NCBI GenBank assembly: GCA_019236485.1
Contig: JAFAIY010000232.1
Location: forward strand, 1-21,915
Reading direction: 5' to 3'
Length of the DNA: 21,915 bases
Source of the DNA: Comamonas sp.
Lineage (GTDB): Bacteria > Pseudomonadota > Gammaproteobacteria > Burkholderiales > Burkholderiaceae_C
Shown: in pieces, positions 15,420 to 21,915 of the stretch
Numbering within the stretch: position 1 is the stretch's first letter
Layout of the letters: each line of letters begins with the position of its first letter
Program-made: the position numbers and the translations under genes
The notes under the pieces: model-generated
What the model was told of the DNA's origin: nothing
Database searches by the model: none
The model's input: only the letters and a program-made list of their open reading frames with translations

Positions 15420-15989
15420 TCAGGCGGCGCTGGACAGGGCGCCGGCGCTCAGCACTTCGTGCAGCGGCTTGCGCAGCGACGGGATTTCGCGCGCACGCAG
15501 GTCCTCGGGCAGGGTGGCCGCATCGGCGCGCCGGCCCACGGCGATCACGCACTCGGGCAGCAGATGGGCGGGCAGGTTCAGCACCCGGCGCGCCTCGTCG
15601 GCCGAGAAGCCGCCCATGGCATGTGCGGCCAGACCCATGGCATGGGCTTCCAGTGCCAGATAGCCCCAGGCGCAGCCCGCGTCGAAGCTGTGCTTGGCCG
15701 GCGAGGTCTCCTGGTTGGACAGCAGCACGATGAGCGCGCCGGCGTTCAGGCACCAGCGGCGGTTGGCCTCGTTGGGGATCTGGGAGAAAGCCTGCCAGTG
15801 GGCGTCGCCGCGCAGCGCATAGGCAAAGTGCCAGGGCTGCTTGTTGCTGGCCGAGGGGGCCCAGCGGGCGGCGTCCACCAGTTGCTCCAGCTGGGCCGGG
15901 CTCAGCGCCTCGGGTATGAAGGCGCGCGGCGACATGCGCTCGAGAAACTGGGACTGTATGGGGGTGGCGGTGGTGCGTGTGGTGCTCAT
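15420..15989 (-). CDS. Nitroreductase family protein
   Basis: A 189-aa FMN-dependent oxidoreductase of the nitroreductase fold. The N-terminal FMN-phosphate motif is LERMSPRAFIPEAL (Arg18, Ser20, Arg22), then AARWAPSASNKQPWHFAYAL with the SxxNxQPW pattern typical of the family. The C-terminal motif is FDAGCAWGYLALEAHAMGLAAHAMGGF, which lines the flavin and dimer interface. Such enzymes reduce nitroaromatics, quinones or other acceptors with NAD(P)H as dimers in the cytosol; the native substrate is not evident. SD is weak. It is leftward and not clearly linked to its neighbours, being separated by a terminator from the upstream 341-aa gene. Confidence 0.92.
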   Translation of the reverse strand: MSTTRTTATPIQSQFLERMSPRAFIPEALSPAQLEQLVDAARWAPSASNKQPWHFAYALRGDAHWQAFSQIPNEANRRWCLNAGALIVLLSNQETSPAKHSFDAGCAWGYLALEAHAMGLAAHAMGGFSADEARRVLNLPAHLLPECVIAVGRRADAATLPEDLRAREIPSLRKPLHEVLSAGALSSAA

Positions 15990-16004
15990 CGGGAAATCCG
16001 GAAA

Positions 16005-16033
16005 ACAAAAAGGCCCGGGCTAGGGCCGGGCCT
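16005..16033 (-). terminator. Rho-independent terminator of the 341-aa membrane protein gene
   Basis: AGGCCCGG (16011-16018) and CCGGGCCT (16026-16033) pair around a 7-base loop. On the minus strand the stem is followed by TTTTTG. It lies 45 bases past the stop codon of the leftward gene and 16 bases before the nitroreductase start. Confidence 0.85.
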
Positions 16034-16077
16034 GAAACCATAGCGCAAGCTCCGGCTTTTTGCTCGGAGCCGCGCTA

Positions 16078-17103
16078 TCAGGGCTTGGGTGCGGAGTTCT
16101 GGCTCATGGTGCGCATATGGCGCTCCATGCGGATCAGCACCAGCACCATGACCACCATCACCAGGCAGGAGATCAGCATGGTGGCGAAAGCGGTGTCCAC
16201 GCCCAGGAACTTCCACTTGTCCTCGTCGGGGTTCTCGCCGCGCAGCTTCTGGGCCGTGCGGTCGAACGACAGGGTGTAGTTGGTCAGCAGAATGTTCACG
16301 ATCTGCTGCGCGGGCTGCAGTTGCAGCTTGGCGGCCAGCTTCTCGTTGGTCAGCACCGTCTCCAGCGCCGCGGGCAGGCCCTTCACATAGGCGGCGTACG
16401 AGCCCTCGCCATGCTCCATCTCGGCGGCCTGGGCACGCTCATGGATCTCGGAGGCCAGGTTCACGGGATCGGCGAGCACGCTGTCCTCGTCGGCGGCCTC
16501 GGCGGCGGCAGCCACTGCGGCTTCGACGGCCGCGGCTGCGGCGCGGTCCTCGCGGCTCAGCGCGATGCGACGCGCGCTCCAGGCCGCATCGGCGGCGGCG
16601 GCCGCGGCGTCGGCGGCCTCCTTGTCGCAGCAGGAGTTCTCGCGCGCTTCGCGCATCTTGATCTGGCGGTTGACCTCATCGTCGGAAGGCGCGGCATCCC
16701 CCTTGAGCAGCGGGTGGATGGGGTCCAGGCCCTGGCTGCTGTTTTCCTTCTCGATGCGCTTGCGCGCCGCGGGGTCCTTGTAGATCAGGCCGCGCAGCAG
16801 GCCGTCGGCCTTCTGGAAGCTGGGGCGCAGAGCGGGGTCGGCCAGGCGCTTTTCCAGGGGCACCTGGGTGTTCATGCCGCTGAGGTCGCGGCCGGTCTCT
16901 TCCTCCATGTACTTGAGGTCGTAGGGCGCGTCCTTCCAGTTCAGCGCCACGGGCGCGGCCAGAGCGGCATCGGGCTTCTTGGTCTTGTAGTGGTCAAAGA
17001 TCCACAGGCCCATGCCGATCAGCACAAAGACGGAGAACGCGAGCAGCACCACTCGCACGATCTGTACCAGCATGTCTTCCACGCGGCGCATTAGGTTCAG
17101 CAT
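16078..17103 (-). CDS. Hypothetical two-TM membrane protein with Ala-rich periplasmic region
   Basis: A 341-aa protein of a family I do not recognise. I chose the ATG at 17103 (MLNLMRRVEDMLVQ) because AAAGGA lies about ten bases upstream; a TTG three codons earlier is too close to it. A first membrane helix at residues 11-37 and a second at 304-325 bracket about 265 residues that should face the periplasm, with short cytoplasmic ends. The large loop is charged and helix-prone. It contains ENSCCDKEA (Cys158-Cys159), then about 45 residues in which more than half are Ala, with periodic Asp/Glu (163-207), likely a long helix. It is divergent from serA and followed by a good terminator, so it is a single-gene unit. 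Possible envelope or scaffold protein; function unknown. Confidence 0.83.
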   Translation of the reverse strand: MLNLMRRVEDMLVQIVRVVLLAFSVFVLIGMGLWIFDHYKTKKPDAALAAPVALNWKDAPYDLKYMEEETGRDLSGMNTQVPLEKRLADPALRPSFQKADGLLRGLIYKDPAARKRIEKENSSQGLDPIHPLLKGDAAPSDDEVNRQIKMREARENSCCDKEAADAAAAAADAAWSARRIALSREDRAAAAAVEAAVAAAAEAADEDSVLADPVNLASEIHERAQAAEMEHGEGSYAAYVKGLPAALETVLTNEKLAAKLQLQPAQQIVNILLTNYTLSFDRTAQKLRGENPDEDKWKFLGVDTAFATMLISCLVMVVMVLVLIRMERHMRTMSQNSAPKP

Positions 17104-17402
17104 ATGCGGCAAATCCTTTTTGAAAACTTGTCGATAAAAGGCTTCAAGCTATTAAATTTGAAGCATTCGGGTGGCTGGGATTCTAGGAAGCGAAAGTCTT
17201 TGTCTCAGTTTGTTACAGGCTGGAAAGCACGGGTGTTGGCACTTGCTCCCGATGCGAGCTTGACGGCTGGCGCGGCGCCGGCCATAGAAAAAACACTGCG
17301 CCGCGGCACAAATGCAACAAATACCCATGGATTGCACCCAGAGCCTGTGCCGAAATCTCCAATCCGCTGTAATGGGGTTTTCACGGATCGGAGAGCCCGC
17401 TC
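17104..17402. other. Divergent intergenic region upstream of serA
   Basis: These 299 bases hold no convincing gene; a frame open on the plus strand has no SD and no recognisable product. It should hold the promoters of serA and the leftward 341-aa gene. The left part carries the repeat remnant at 17141-17164; I see no clear -35/-10 pair or known operator. Confidence 0.5.
17141..17164 (+). repeat. Dispersed intergenic repeat, copy E (short remnant)
   Basis: GCTTCAA (17141-17147) and TTGAAGC (17158-17164) are inverted around a 10-base loop. GCTATTAAATTTGAAGC (17148-17164) differs only slightly from the GCTATCAAATTTGATAGC palindrome of copy B, so it may be a worn copy of the same family. Confidence 0.45.
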
Positions 17403-18632
17403 ATGGCCAAGACATCACTGGACAAATCGAAGATCAAGTTTCTGCTGCTCGAAGGCATCCATCCCTCCGCGCTCAAGGTGCTCAATGATGCGGGTTATAC
17501 CAATGTGGAGGCGCTGAGCGGCGCGCTCGAGGGCGAGGAGCTCAAGCGCAAGATCGCCGATGTGCACTTTGTGGGCATACGCTCGCGCACCCAGCTCACG
17601 GCCGAGGTGTTTGCGGCCGCGCAGAAACTGGTGGCCGTGGGGTGCTTTTGCATAGGCACCAACCAGGTGAATCTGAATGCGGCGCGCGAGCGCGGCGTGG
17701 TGGTGTTCAACGCCCCCTATTCCAACACCCGCTCGGTGGCCGAGCTGGTGCTGGGCGAGGCGATTCTGCTGCTGCGCGGCATCCCCGAGAAAAGCGCCGT
17801 GGCGCACCGCGGCGGCTGGAAGAAGAGCGCCGAGAACTCCTTCGAGATCCGCGGCAAGACCCTGGGCATCGTGGGCTACGGCTCGATAGGCACCCAGCTG
17901 TCGGTGCTGGCCGAGAGCCTGGGCATGAAGGTCATCTTCCACGACGTGGTGACCAAGCTGCCGCTGGGCAATGCGCGCCAGGCCGCGGGCCTGAGCGAGC
18001 TGCTGGGCCAGGCCGATATCGTGACCCTGCATGTGCCCGAGCTGGCCTCCACCCACGGCATGCTGGGCGCCGCGCAGATCGCGGCCATGAAGCCCGGCAG
18101 CATCCTCATCAATGCCTCGCGCGGAACGGTGGTGGACATCGAGGCCCTGGCCGCGGCGCTCAAGGCCGGCACGCTGCTGGGCGCGGCCATCGACGTCTTC
18201 CCCAAGGAGCCCAAGAGCAACAAGGACGAGTTCCAGTCGCCGCTGCGCGGCATGGACAATGTGATCCTGACCCCGCATATCGGCGGCTCGACCATGGAGG
18301 CCCAGGCCAATATCGGCCTGGAGGTCGCGGAAAAGCTGGTCAAGTACAGCGACAACGGCACGACCACCTCGGCCGTGAACTTCCCCGAGGTCGCGCTGCC
18401 CGAGCATCCGGGCAACAACCGCATCCTGCATGTGCACGAGAACCGCCCCGGCATTCTCTCGGCCATCAACCAGGTGTTTGCCGACAACGGCATCAATATC
18501 GCGGGCCAGTATCTGCGCACCGATGAGAAGGTCGGCTATGTGGTGATAGACATAGACGCCCAGTCTTCGGCGCTGGCGCTGGCCAAGCTGACGCAGATTC
18601 CGGGCACCATACGCTGCCGCGTGCTGTTCTGA
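17403..18632 (+). CDS. serA: D-3-phosphoglycerate dehydrogenase
   Basis: A 409-aa enzyme of the E. coli SerA type (410 aa there). It oxidises 3-phosphoglycerate with NAD+ as the first step of serine synthesis. The NAD-binding loop is GYGSIG (158-163). Catalytic residues are Arg240 (NASRGTVVD), Glu269 (FPKEP) and His292 (LTPHIGGST), at the same numbers as in the E. coli enzyme. A C-terminal ACT domain (about 339-409) contains LHVHENRPGILSAINQVF and GINIAGQYL; His345, Asn347 and Asn365 match serine-binding positions, so feedback inhibition by serine is likely. There is no large intervening domain. SD GGAG lies nine bases before the ATG, and a strong terminator follows the stop. Confidence 0.97.
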   Translation: MAKTSLDKSKIKFLLLEGIHPSALKVLNDAGYTNVEALSGALEGEELKRKIADVHFVGIRSRTQLTAEVFAAAQKLVAVGCFCIGTNQVNLNAARERGVVVFNAPYSNTRSVAELVLGEAILLLRGIPEKSAVAHRGGWKKSAENSFEIRGKTLGIVGYGSIGTQLSVLAESLGMKVIFHDVVTKLPLGNARQAAGLSELLGQADIVTLHVPELASTHGMLGAAQIAAMKPGSILINASRGTVVDIEALAAALKAGTLLGAAIDVFPKEPKSNKDEFQSPLRGMDNVILTPHIGGSTMEAQANIGLEVAEKLVKYSDNGTTTSAVNFPEVALPEHPGNNRILHVHENRPGILSAINQVFADNGINIAGQYLRTDEKVGYVVIDIDAQSSALALAKLTQIPGTIRCRVLF

Positions 18633-18653
18633 ACAGCTGTGCCGCAACAGGAG

Positions 18654-18680
18654 AAAAAGGAGACCTGGGTCTCCTTTTTT
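18654..18680 (+). terminator. Rho-independent terminator between serA and the YcxB-like gene
   Basis: AAAAAGGAGACC (18654-18665) and GGTCTCCTTTTT (18668-18679) are exact reverse complements with a minimal loop. A-run and T-run flank the stem, so it can end both convergent transcripts. Confidence 0.92.
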
Positions 18681-18693
18681 CATGGCCGCCGCT

Positions 18694-19191
18694 CTAGCTG
18701 CGCGGTGCGCCCACATGGGCCAGCAGCTGCTCGCGCAGCGGCGCGATCAGGCCGGGCCGGGTATCGGCGGCCTTGGGCAGGGCCAGGAACAGCCGCGGCT
18801 GCAGATAGAGCAACAGGCTGCGCTCGTCCTCGGCCCAGTGGATGATGTGTTCCCAGGGCAGGCTGCCGCCGCCGCGCGCCGAACGCAGCTGCAGCTGGCC
18901 GTCGCGCAGCGCCACGGTATTTGGCTCGCGCAGCGAGGGCGAGCGCCGGTAGCTGCGCCGCGCCATGGGCCGGGTGATCAGCCGGAAGCTGCTGACGGGC
19001 AGCAGGGCATAGACCAGCCCGCCCAGGGCCAGCCAGTGATTGCCGTAGTACAGGCCCAGGCCCAGCAGCGCCAGGCCTGCAAGGCTGACGAAATACAGCA
19101 GCAGCCTGGCCCACCAGGGCTTGAGCGAGGCATGCAGGCGCTGCGCATCCAGGAATTGCGCTTCGGTGAGCTGGTAGGTCAGTTCGGCCAT
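18694..19191 (-). CDS. YcxB-like family membrane protein
   Basis: A 165-aa protein. MAELTYQLTEAQFLDAQRLHA (residues 1-21) is followed by two membrane helices (about 28-48 and 52-72). Then comes a soluble C-terminal domain with LREPNTVALRDGQLQLRSARGGGSLPWEHIIHWAEDERSLLLYLQPRLFLALPKAA. The pattern of two helices, then 'W-x-x-I-x-x-x-x-E-x-x-x-x-x-L-Y-L-x-x-x-x-x-x-x-I/L-P-K' is that of the YcxB-like C-terminal domain family, whose function is unknown. It is convergent with serA and divergent from the OPT transporter. No strong SD is visible. Confidence 0.8.
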   Translation of the reverse strand: MAELTYQLTEAQFLDAQRLHASLKPWWARLLLYFVSLAGLALLGLGLYYGNHWLALGGLVYALLPVSSFRLITRPMARRSYRRSPSLREPNTVALRDGQLQLRSARGGGSLPWEHIIHWAEDERSLLLYLQPRLFLALPKAADTRPGLIAPLREQLLAHVGAPRS

Positions 19192-19302
19192 GCGCGCATG
19201 ATAGGGGCACTTGTAGGACTGGGCCGGACCGCAGTCCCCGAGGCATGCGCCGCGCCGCGGGCGGTGCTAGGCTGATGCCGGTCGCAGCTCTTGAGAACCG
19301 CC

Positions 19303-21312
19303 ATGACAAGCAATACCGTCACCAGAGAGTTCAGCTTGCGCGGCGTCATTCTGGGCGCGCTCATCACCCTGGCCTTCACCGCGGCCAATGTGTATCTGGG
19401 GCTCAAGGTGGGGCTGACCTTTGCCTCGGCCATACCGGCGGCCGTGATCTCCATGGCGCTGCTCTACCGCTTCAAGGACTCCAACCTCCTCGAGAACAAT
19501 CTGGTGCAGACCCAGGCCTCGGCGGCCGGTACCCTGTCCTCGGTAATCTTCGTGCTGCCGGCGCTGCTGATGCTGGGCCTGTGGTCGGGCTTTCCGTTCT
19601 GGCAGACGGCGCTGATCTGCGCGGCCGGCGGCACGCTGGGCGTGCTCTACACGGTGCCGCTGCGCCGCGTGATGGTGGTGCAGTCCCATCTGCCCTATCC
19701 CGAGGGCGTGGCCGCGGCCGAGGTGCTGCGCGTGGGCGACGCGCAGCGCCAGGCCCAGGGCGGCTCCGCGCCCCGGCACTCGGGCCTGCGCGAGCTGGGC
19801 TGGGGCACGGGGCTGGCGGCCTTGTTCGGCTTTCTGAGCGGCGGCCTGCGCCTGCTGGGCGACGCCTTCAATGTCTGGATCCCGGCCGGCGGCCTGGTGT
19901 TCCGCGTGGCGGCGGGCTTTTCGCCGGCCCTGCTGGCGGCCGGCTATCTGATGGGCGCGGCCGCCGGCATCGCCGTGCTGCTGGGGCTGGCCCTGTGCTG
20001 GGGCCTGGTCGTGCCCTGGCTCACGGCCCAGTCTCTTCAGGCCTCCGCGCCGGCCGCAGGCCAGGCCCTGAGCGAGCTGGCCACGCAGCTCTGGGGCGGC
20101 AAGGCCCGGTTTCTGGGTGCGGGCGTGATCGGCATCTCGGCGCTGTGGACCGTGGCCACGCTGGCCGGCCCGATTCTCCAGGCCATACGCCACCAGCCGC
20201 CGCGCAGCGCCGCGGGCGGGCCGCGCGCCGCCGACGAGACCGATACCGACCTGCCGCGCCGCTGGCTGCTGCTCATAGGCCTGGCCGCCCTGGCCGTGCT
20301 GTTCCTGGTCGTCAACGGCTTTGTGCTGCAGTACATGCCCGAGCTCACGGCCGCCGCGCGCTACGGCCTGACGGCGCTGTGCGTGCTGTTTGCCGCGGTG
20401 TTCGGCTTTCTGGTCGCGGCGGCCTGCGGCTATATGGCCGGCCTCGTGGGCTCGTCGGCCAGCCCCATCTCGGGCATAGGCATCATCGCCACGATTCTGA
20501 TGGCGCTGTCGCTGCTGGCGCTGCACGCCCTGGTGCCCGCGTTCGCGCACAGCGTCTCGGGCCGGCTCGGCGTGGCCCTGGTGCTGTTCATGGTGGCCGT
20601 CATCCTGGCCATGGCCGCCATCTCCAACGACAACCTGCAGGACCTCAAGACCGGCTATCTGCTGGGCGCCACGCCCTGGCGCCAGCAGCTGGTGCTGATC
20701 ATAGGCTGCGTGGTCGGTGCGGCCGTGATTCCGCCGGTGCTGGACCTGCTCTACAACGCCTACGGCTTTGCGGGCAGCCTGCCGCGTGCCGGCATGGACC
20801 CGAACCAGGCGCTGGCCGCGCCCCAGGCCACGCTGATGCTCAAGATCGCCTCGGGCATCTTCGAGGGCTCGCTGGACTGGAGCATGCTGGGCCTGGGCGT
20901 GGCCACGGGCCTGGTCGTGATCGTGGCCGATGTGCTGCTGCGCAAGAGCGGCCGCGGCGCGCTGCCGCCGCTGGCCGTGGGCCTGGGCATCTATCTGCCG
21001 CCCACCATAGGCCTGACGCTGACCCTGGGTGCGCTGCTGGGCTGGCTGATCCACAAGGCCGTCAAGGCCCATGCGGAGCGCGGCGGCAAGCCCTGGGTGG
21101 CGGCGGCCGAGGAGCGTGGTCTGCTACTGGCCTCGGGCCTGATCGTGGGCGAAAGCCTGATGGGGCTGATCATTGCCGCGCTGATAGGTTTCAGCGGCAA
21201 GGATGCGCCGCTGGCCATCGTGGGCGAGGGCTTTGCGCCCGCCATGTGGCTGGGCCTCGCGTATTTTGCGGGCCTGTGCGTGTTCTTCTACCGGCGCGTG
21301 CTCAAGCCCTGA
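19303..21312 (+). CDS. OPT family oligopeptide transporter
   Basis: A 669-aa polytopic inner-membrane transporter of the OPT/YSL superfamily, which takes up peptides or metal-chelate complexes by proton symport. Family signs are FSLRGVILGALITLAFTAANVYLGLKVGLTFASAIPAAVISMALL at the N-terminus, ENNLVQTQASAAGTL, the HLPYPEGVAAAEVLRVGD motif, and AISNDNLQDLKTGYLLGATPWRQQ in the second half. About 14 to 16 hydrophobic segments are present. A charged cytosolic loop (PPRSAAGGPRAADETDTDLPRRW) splits the halves. I chose the ATG at 19303 (MTSNTVTREFSL); a TTG at 19291 is possible. SD is weak. The substrate cannot be predicted. It ends with a shared bidirectional terminator. Confidence 0.94.
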   Translation: MTSNTVTREFSLRGVILGALITLAFTAANVYLGLKVGLTFASAIPAAVISMALLYRFKDSNLLENNLVQTQASAAGTLSSVIFVLPALLMLGLWSGFPFWQTALICAAGGTLGVLYTVPLRRVMVVQSHLPYPEGVAAAEVLRVGDAQRQAQGGSAPRHSGLRELGWGTGLAALFGFLSGGLRLLGDAFNVWIPAGGLVFRVAAGFSPALLAAGYLMGAAAGIAVLLGLALCWGLVVPWLTAQSLQASAPAAGQALSELATQLWGGKARFLGAGVIGISALWTVATLAGPILQAIRHQPPRSAAGGPRAADETDTDLPRRWLLLIGLAALAVLFLVVNGFVLQYMPELTAAARYGLTALCVLFAAVFGFLVAAACGYMAGLVGSSASPISGIGIIATILMALSLLALHALVPAFAHSVSGRLGVALVLFMVAVILAMAAISNDNLQDLKTGYLLGATPWRQQLVLIIGCVVGAAVIPPVLDLLYNAYGFAGSLPRAGMDPNQALAAPQATLMLKIASGIFEGSLDWSMLGLGVATGLVVIVADVLLRKSGRGALPPLAVGLGIYLPPTIGLTLTLGALLGWLIHKAVKAHAERGGKPWVAAAEERGLLLASGLIVGESLMGLIIAALIGFSGKDAPLAIVGEGFAPAMWLGLAYFAGLCVFFYRRVLKP

Positions 21313-21328
21313 GGGCTGGATAACTCTT

Positions 21329-21371
21329 GTTTTGATAGCTGGCAGCGCTTGCTGGGTAGGCGCTACAGCAC
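21329..21371 (+). repeat. Dispersed intergenic repeat, copy C
   Basis: Holds the TTTGATAGCTGGCAGCGC core followed by TTGCTGGGTAGGCGCTACAGC. AGCGC near 21344 and GGCGCT near 21360 form a partial inverted repeat, as in copy A. It lies between the OPT stop codon and a terminator, the same setting as copy A. Confidence 0.7.
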
Positions 21372-21408
21372 AAAAAAGCCGCAGCCGGCACTTGCCGCTG
21401 CGGTTTTT
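21372..21408. terminator. Bidirectional rho-independent terminator
   Basis: A-run, then arms CCGCAGC and GCTGCGG with an inner GGC/GCC stem around a short loop and one bulge, then TTTTT. Both strands read T after the stem, so it can end the OPT transcript and the convergent alpha/beta hydrolase transcript. Confidence 0.88.
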
Positions 21409-21425
21409 ACCTTGCTGGGCGGGGT

Positions 21426-21915
21426 TCAGAGGCCTTGCGGCAGTGCCGGATCCCCGTCCACAAAGCGTTCAATGGCCTGCCACAGGCCGGCGCTGCGCAG
21501 GATGTTGGAGTGGCCGGCCTGGTCGAAGGCCAGCACCTGCACGGCCTTGCCCTTGAGGCGCTGCAGCAGGGCATCGGTGCGCGCCGGCTCCACCACCTGG
21601 TCCTGGCCTGCGCGCAGCACCAGAATCGGGCCGCCGTAATGCTGCAGATGCGCGGCGGAGTCGAAGGGATCGCGCAGCAGCAGCTCCACGGGCAGCCAGC
21701 CATACATGCCGCGCACCGTGTTCAGCATGCTGTCGAAGGGCGTGACCAGCACCAGCTTGTCGGGCTGGCGCAGATCGGCCACGGCCGAGGCCACGCCCGT
21801 GCCCAGGCTGCGGCCTATGACGGTGATGGGCTGCCGCGGGTGCAGCCGCCTGACCTCGTCGAACAGGGCTGCGGCATCGAGCTCCATCAGTTCCTGCGTG
21901 GGCTCGCCCTCGCTG
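21426..21915 (-). CDS. Alpha/beta hydrolase, BEM46-like (3' part; start outside window)
   Basis: The last 162 codons of a gene that continues past the right edge; the frame is open to the edge and reads SEGEPTQELMELDAAALFDEV there, which matches the 'G-x-S-x-G-x-P' segment inside this family, not a start. The nucleophile elbow is VIGRSLGTGVAS (Ser of GRSLG). The acid is probably Asp in LVLRAGQDQVVEPART, and the His is in DQAGHSNIL. DPFDSAAHLQHYGGPILVLRAGQD is typical of BEM46/FrsA-like serine hydrolases, often membrane-anchored. The substrate is unknown. It is convergent with the OPT gene and shares its terminator. Confidence 0.9.
   Translation of the reverse strand, partial: SEGEPTQELMELDAAALFDEVRRLHPRQPITVIGRSLGTGVASAVADLRQPDKLVLVTPFDSMLNTVRGMYGWLPVELLLRDPFDSAAHLQHYGGPILVLRAGQDQVVEPARTDALLQRLKGKAVQVLAFDQAGHSNILRSAGLWQAIERFVDGDPALPQGL

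Noticed and set aside
16565..16783. Ala/Ser-rich open frame on the plus strand inside the 341-aa gene
   Set aside because: It is the complement of the Ala-rich coding region; no SD, and the minus-strand frame has membrane helices, SD and terminator.

Overview
The window looks like chromosomal DNA of a Betaproteobacterium, most likely a Comamonadaceae (Comamonas/Delftia-like) species. GC is high throughout coding DNA, the genes are housekeeping and accessory families typical of Burkholderiales, and the spacers carry short dispersed repeats that I recall from Comamonadaceae genomes. The genus is an inference; no rRNA or tRNA gene is present to confirm it. I see no insertion sequence, phage gene, integrase, CRISPR array or sign of recent transfer.

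Layout. 1-222 (-): start of a YihY/BrkB membrane protein, cut by the window edge. 584-2149 (+): acetyl-CoA hydrolase/succinate CoA-transferase family enzyme. 2238-3389 (-): LrgA/CidA and LrgB/CidB holin-like membrane pair. 3479-4363 (+): divergent LysR regulator, with a near-perfect palindrome between it and the pair. 4489-5109 (+): RluE-type pseudouridine synthase. 5178-5642 (-): secreted Ala-rich protein with two small Cys modules. 5768-6406 (-): MBL-fold (YcbL/glyoxalase II-like) hydrolase. 6746-9833 (+): pntA-pntB transhydrogenase operon, followed by a complex hairpin repeat and a strong terminator. 10011-10637 (-) and 10743-11198 (+): divergent LysE exporter and Lrp/AsnC regulator. 11262-12077 (-) and 12076-12777 (+): exonuclease III and pyrE, whose start codons overlap. 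12784-13440 (+): DUF4124 protein. 13441-14079 (-): two small unknown proteins. 14161-15291 (-): HPP-CBS membrane protein. 15420-15989 (-): nitroreductase. 16078-17103 (-): unknown two-TM Ala-rich protein. 17403-18632 (+): serA. 18694-19191 (-): YcxB-like protein. 19303-21312 (+): OPT transporter. 21426-21915 (-): alpha/beta hydrolase, cut by the window edge.

The genes form mostly single transcription units or pairs, separated by clear intrinsic terminators. Two regulator/target pairs are divergent: LysR with LrgAB, and Lrp with LysE. Metabolic functions are NADPH supply (pntAB), serine synthesis (serA), pyrimidine synthesis (pyrE) and acetate/CoA exchange (CoA-transferase).

I find no obvious new multigene system. 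The best leads are the 28-bp operator-like palindrome between lysR and lrgA, the overlapping divergent starts of xth and pyrE, a family of intergenic repeats, a nested-hairpin element after pntB, the conserved-looking 341-aa Ala-rich membrane protein, and an unusual codon context in which the rare Ile codon ATA is nearly always followed by G, mostly by a Gly codon. Positions of short motifs were counted by hand and may be off by one base.
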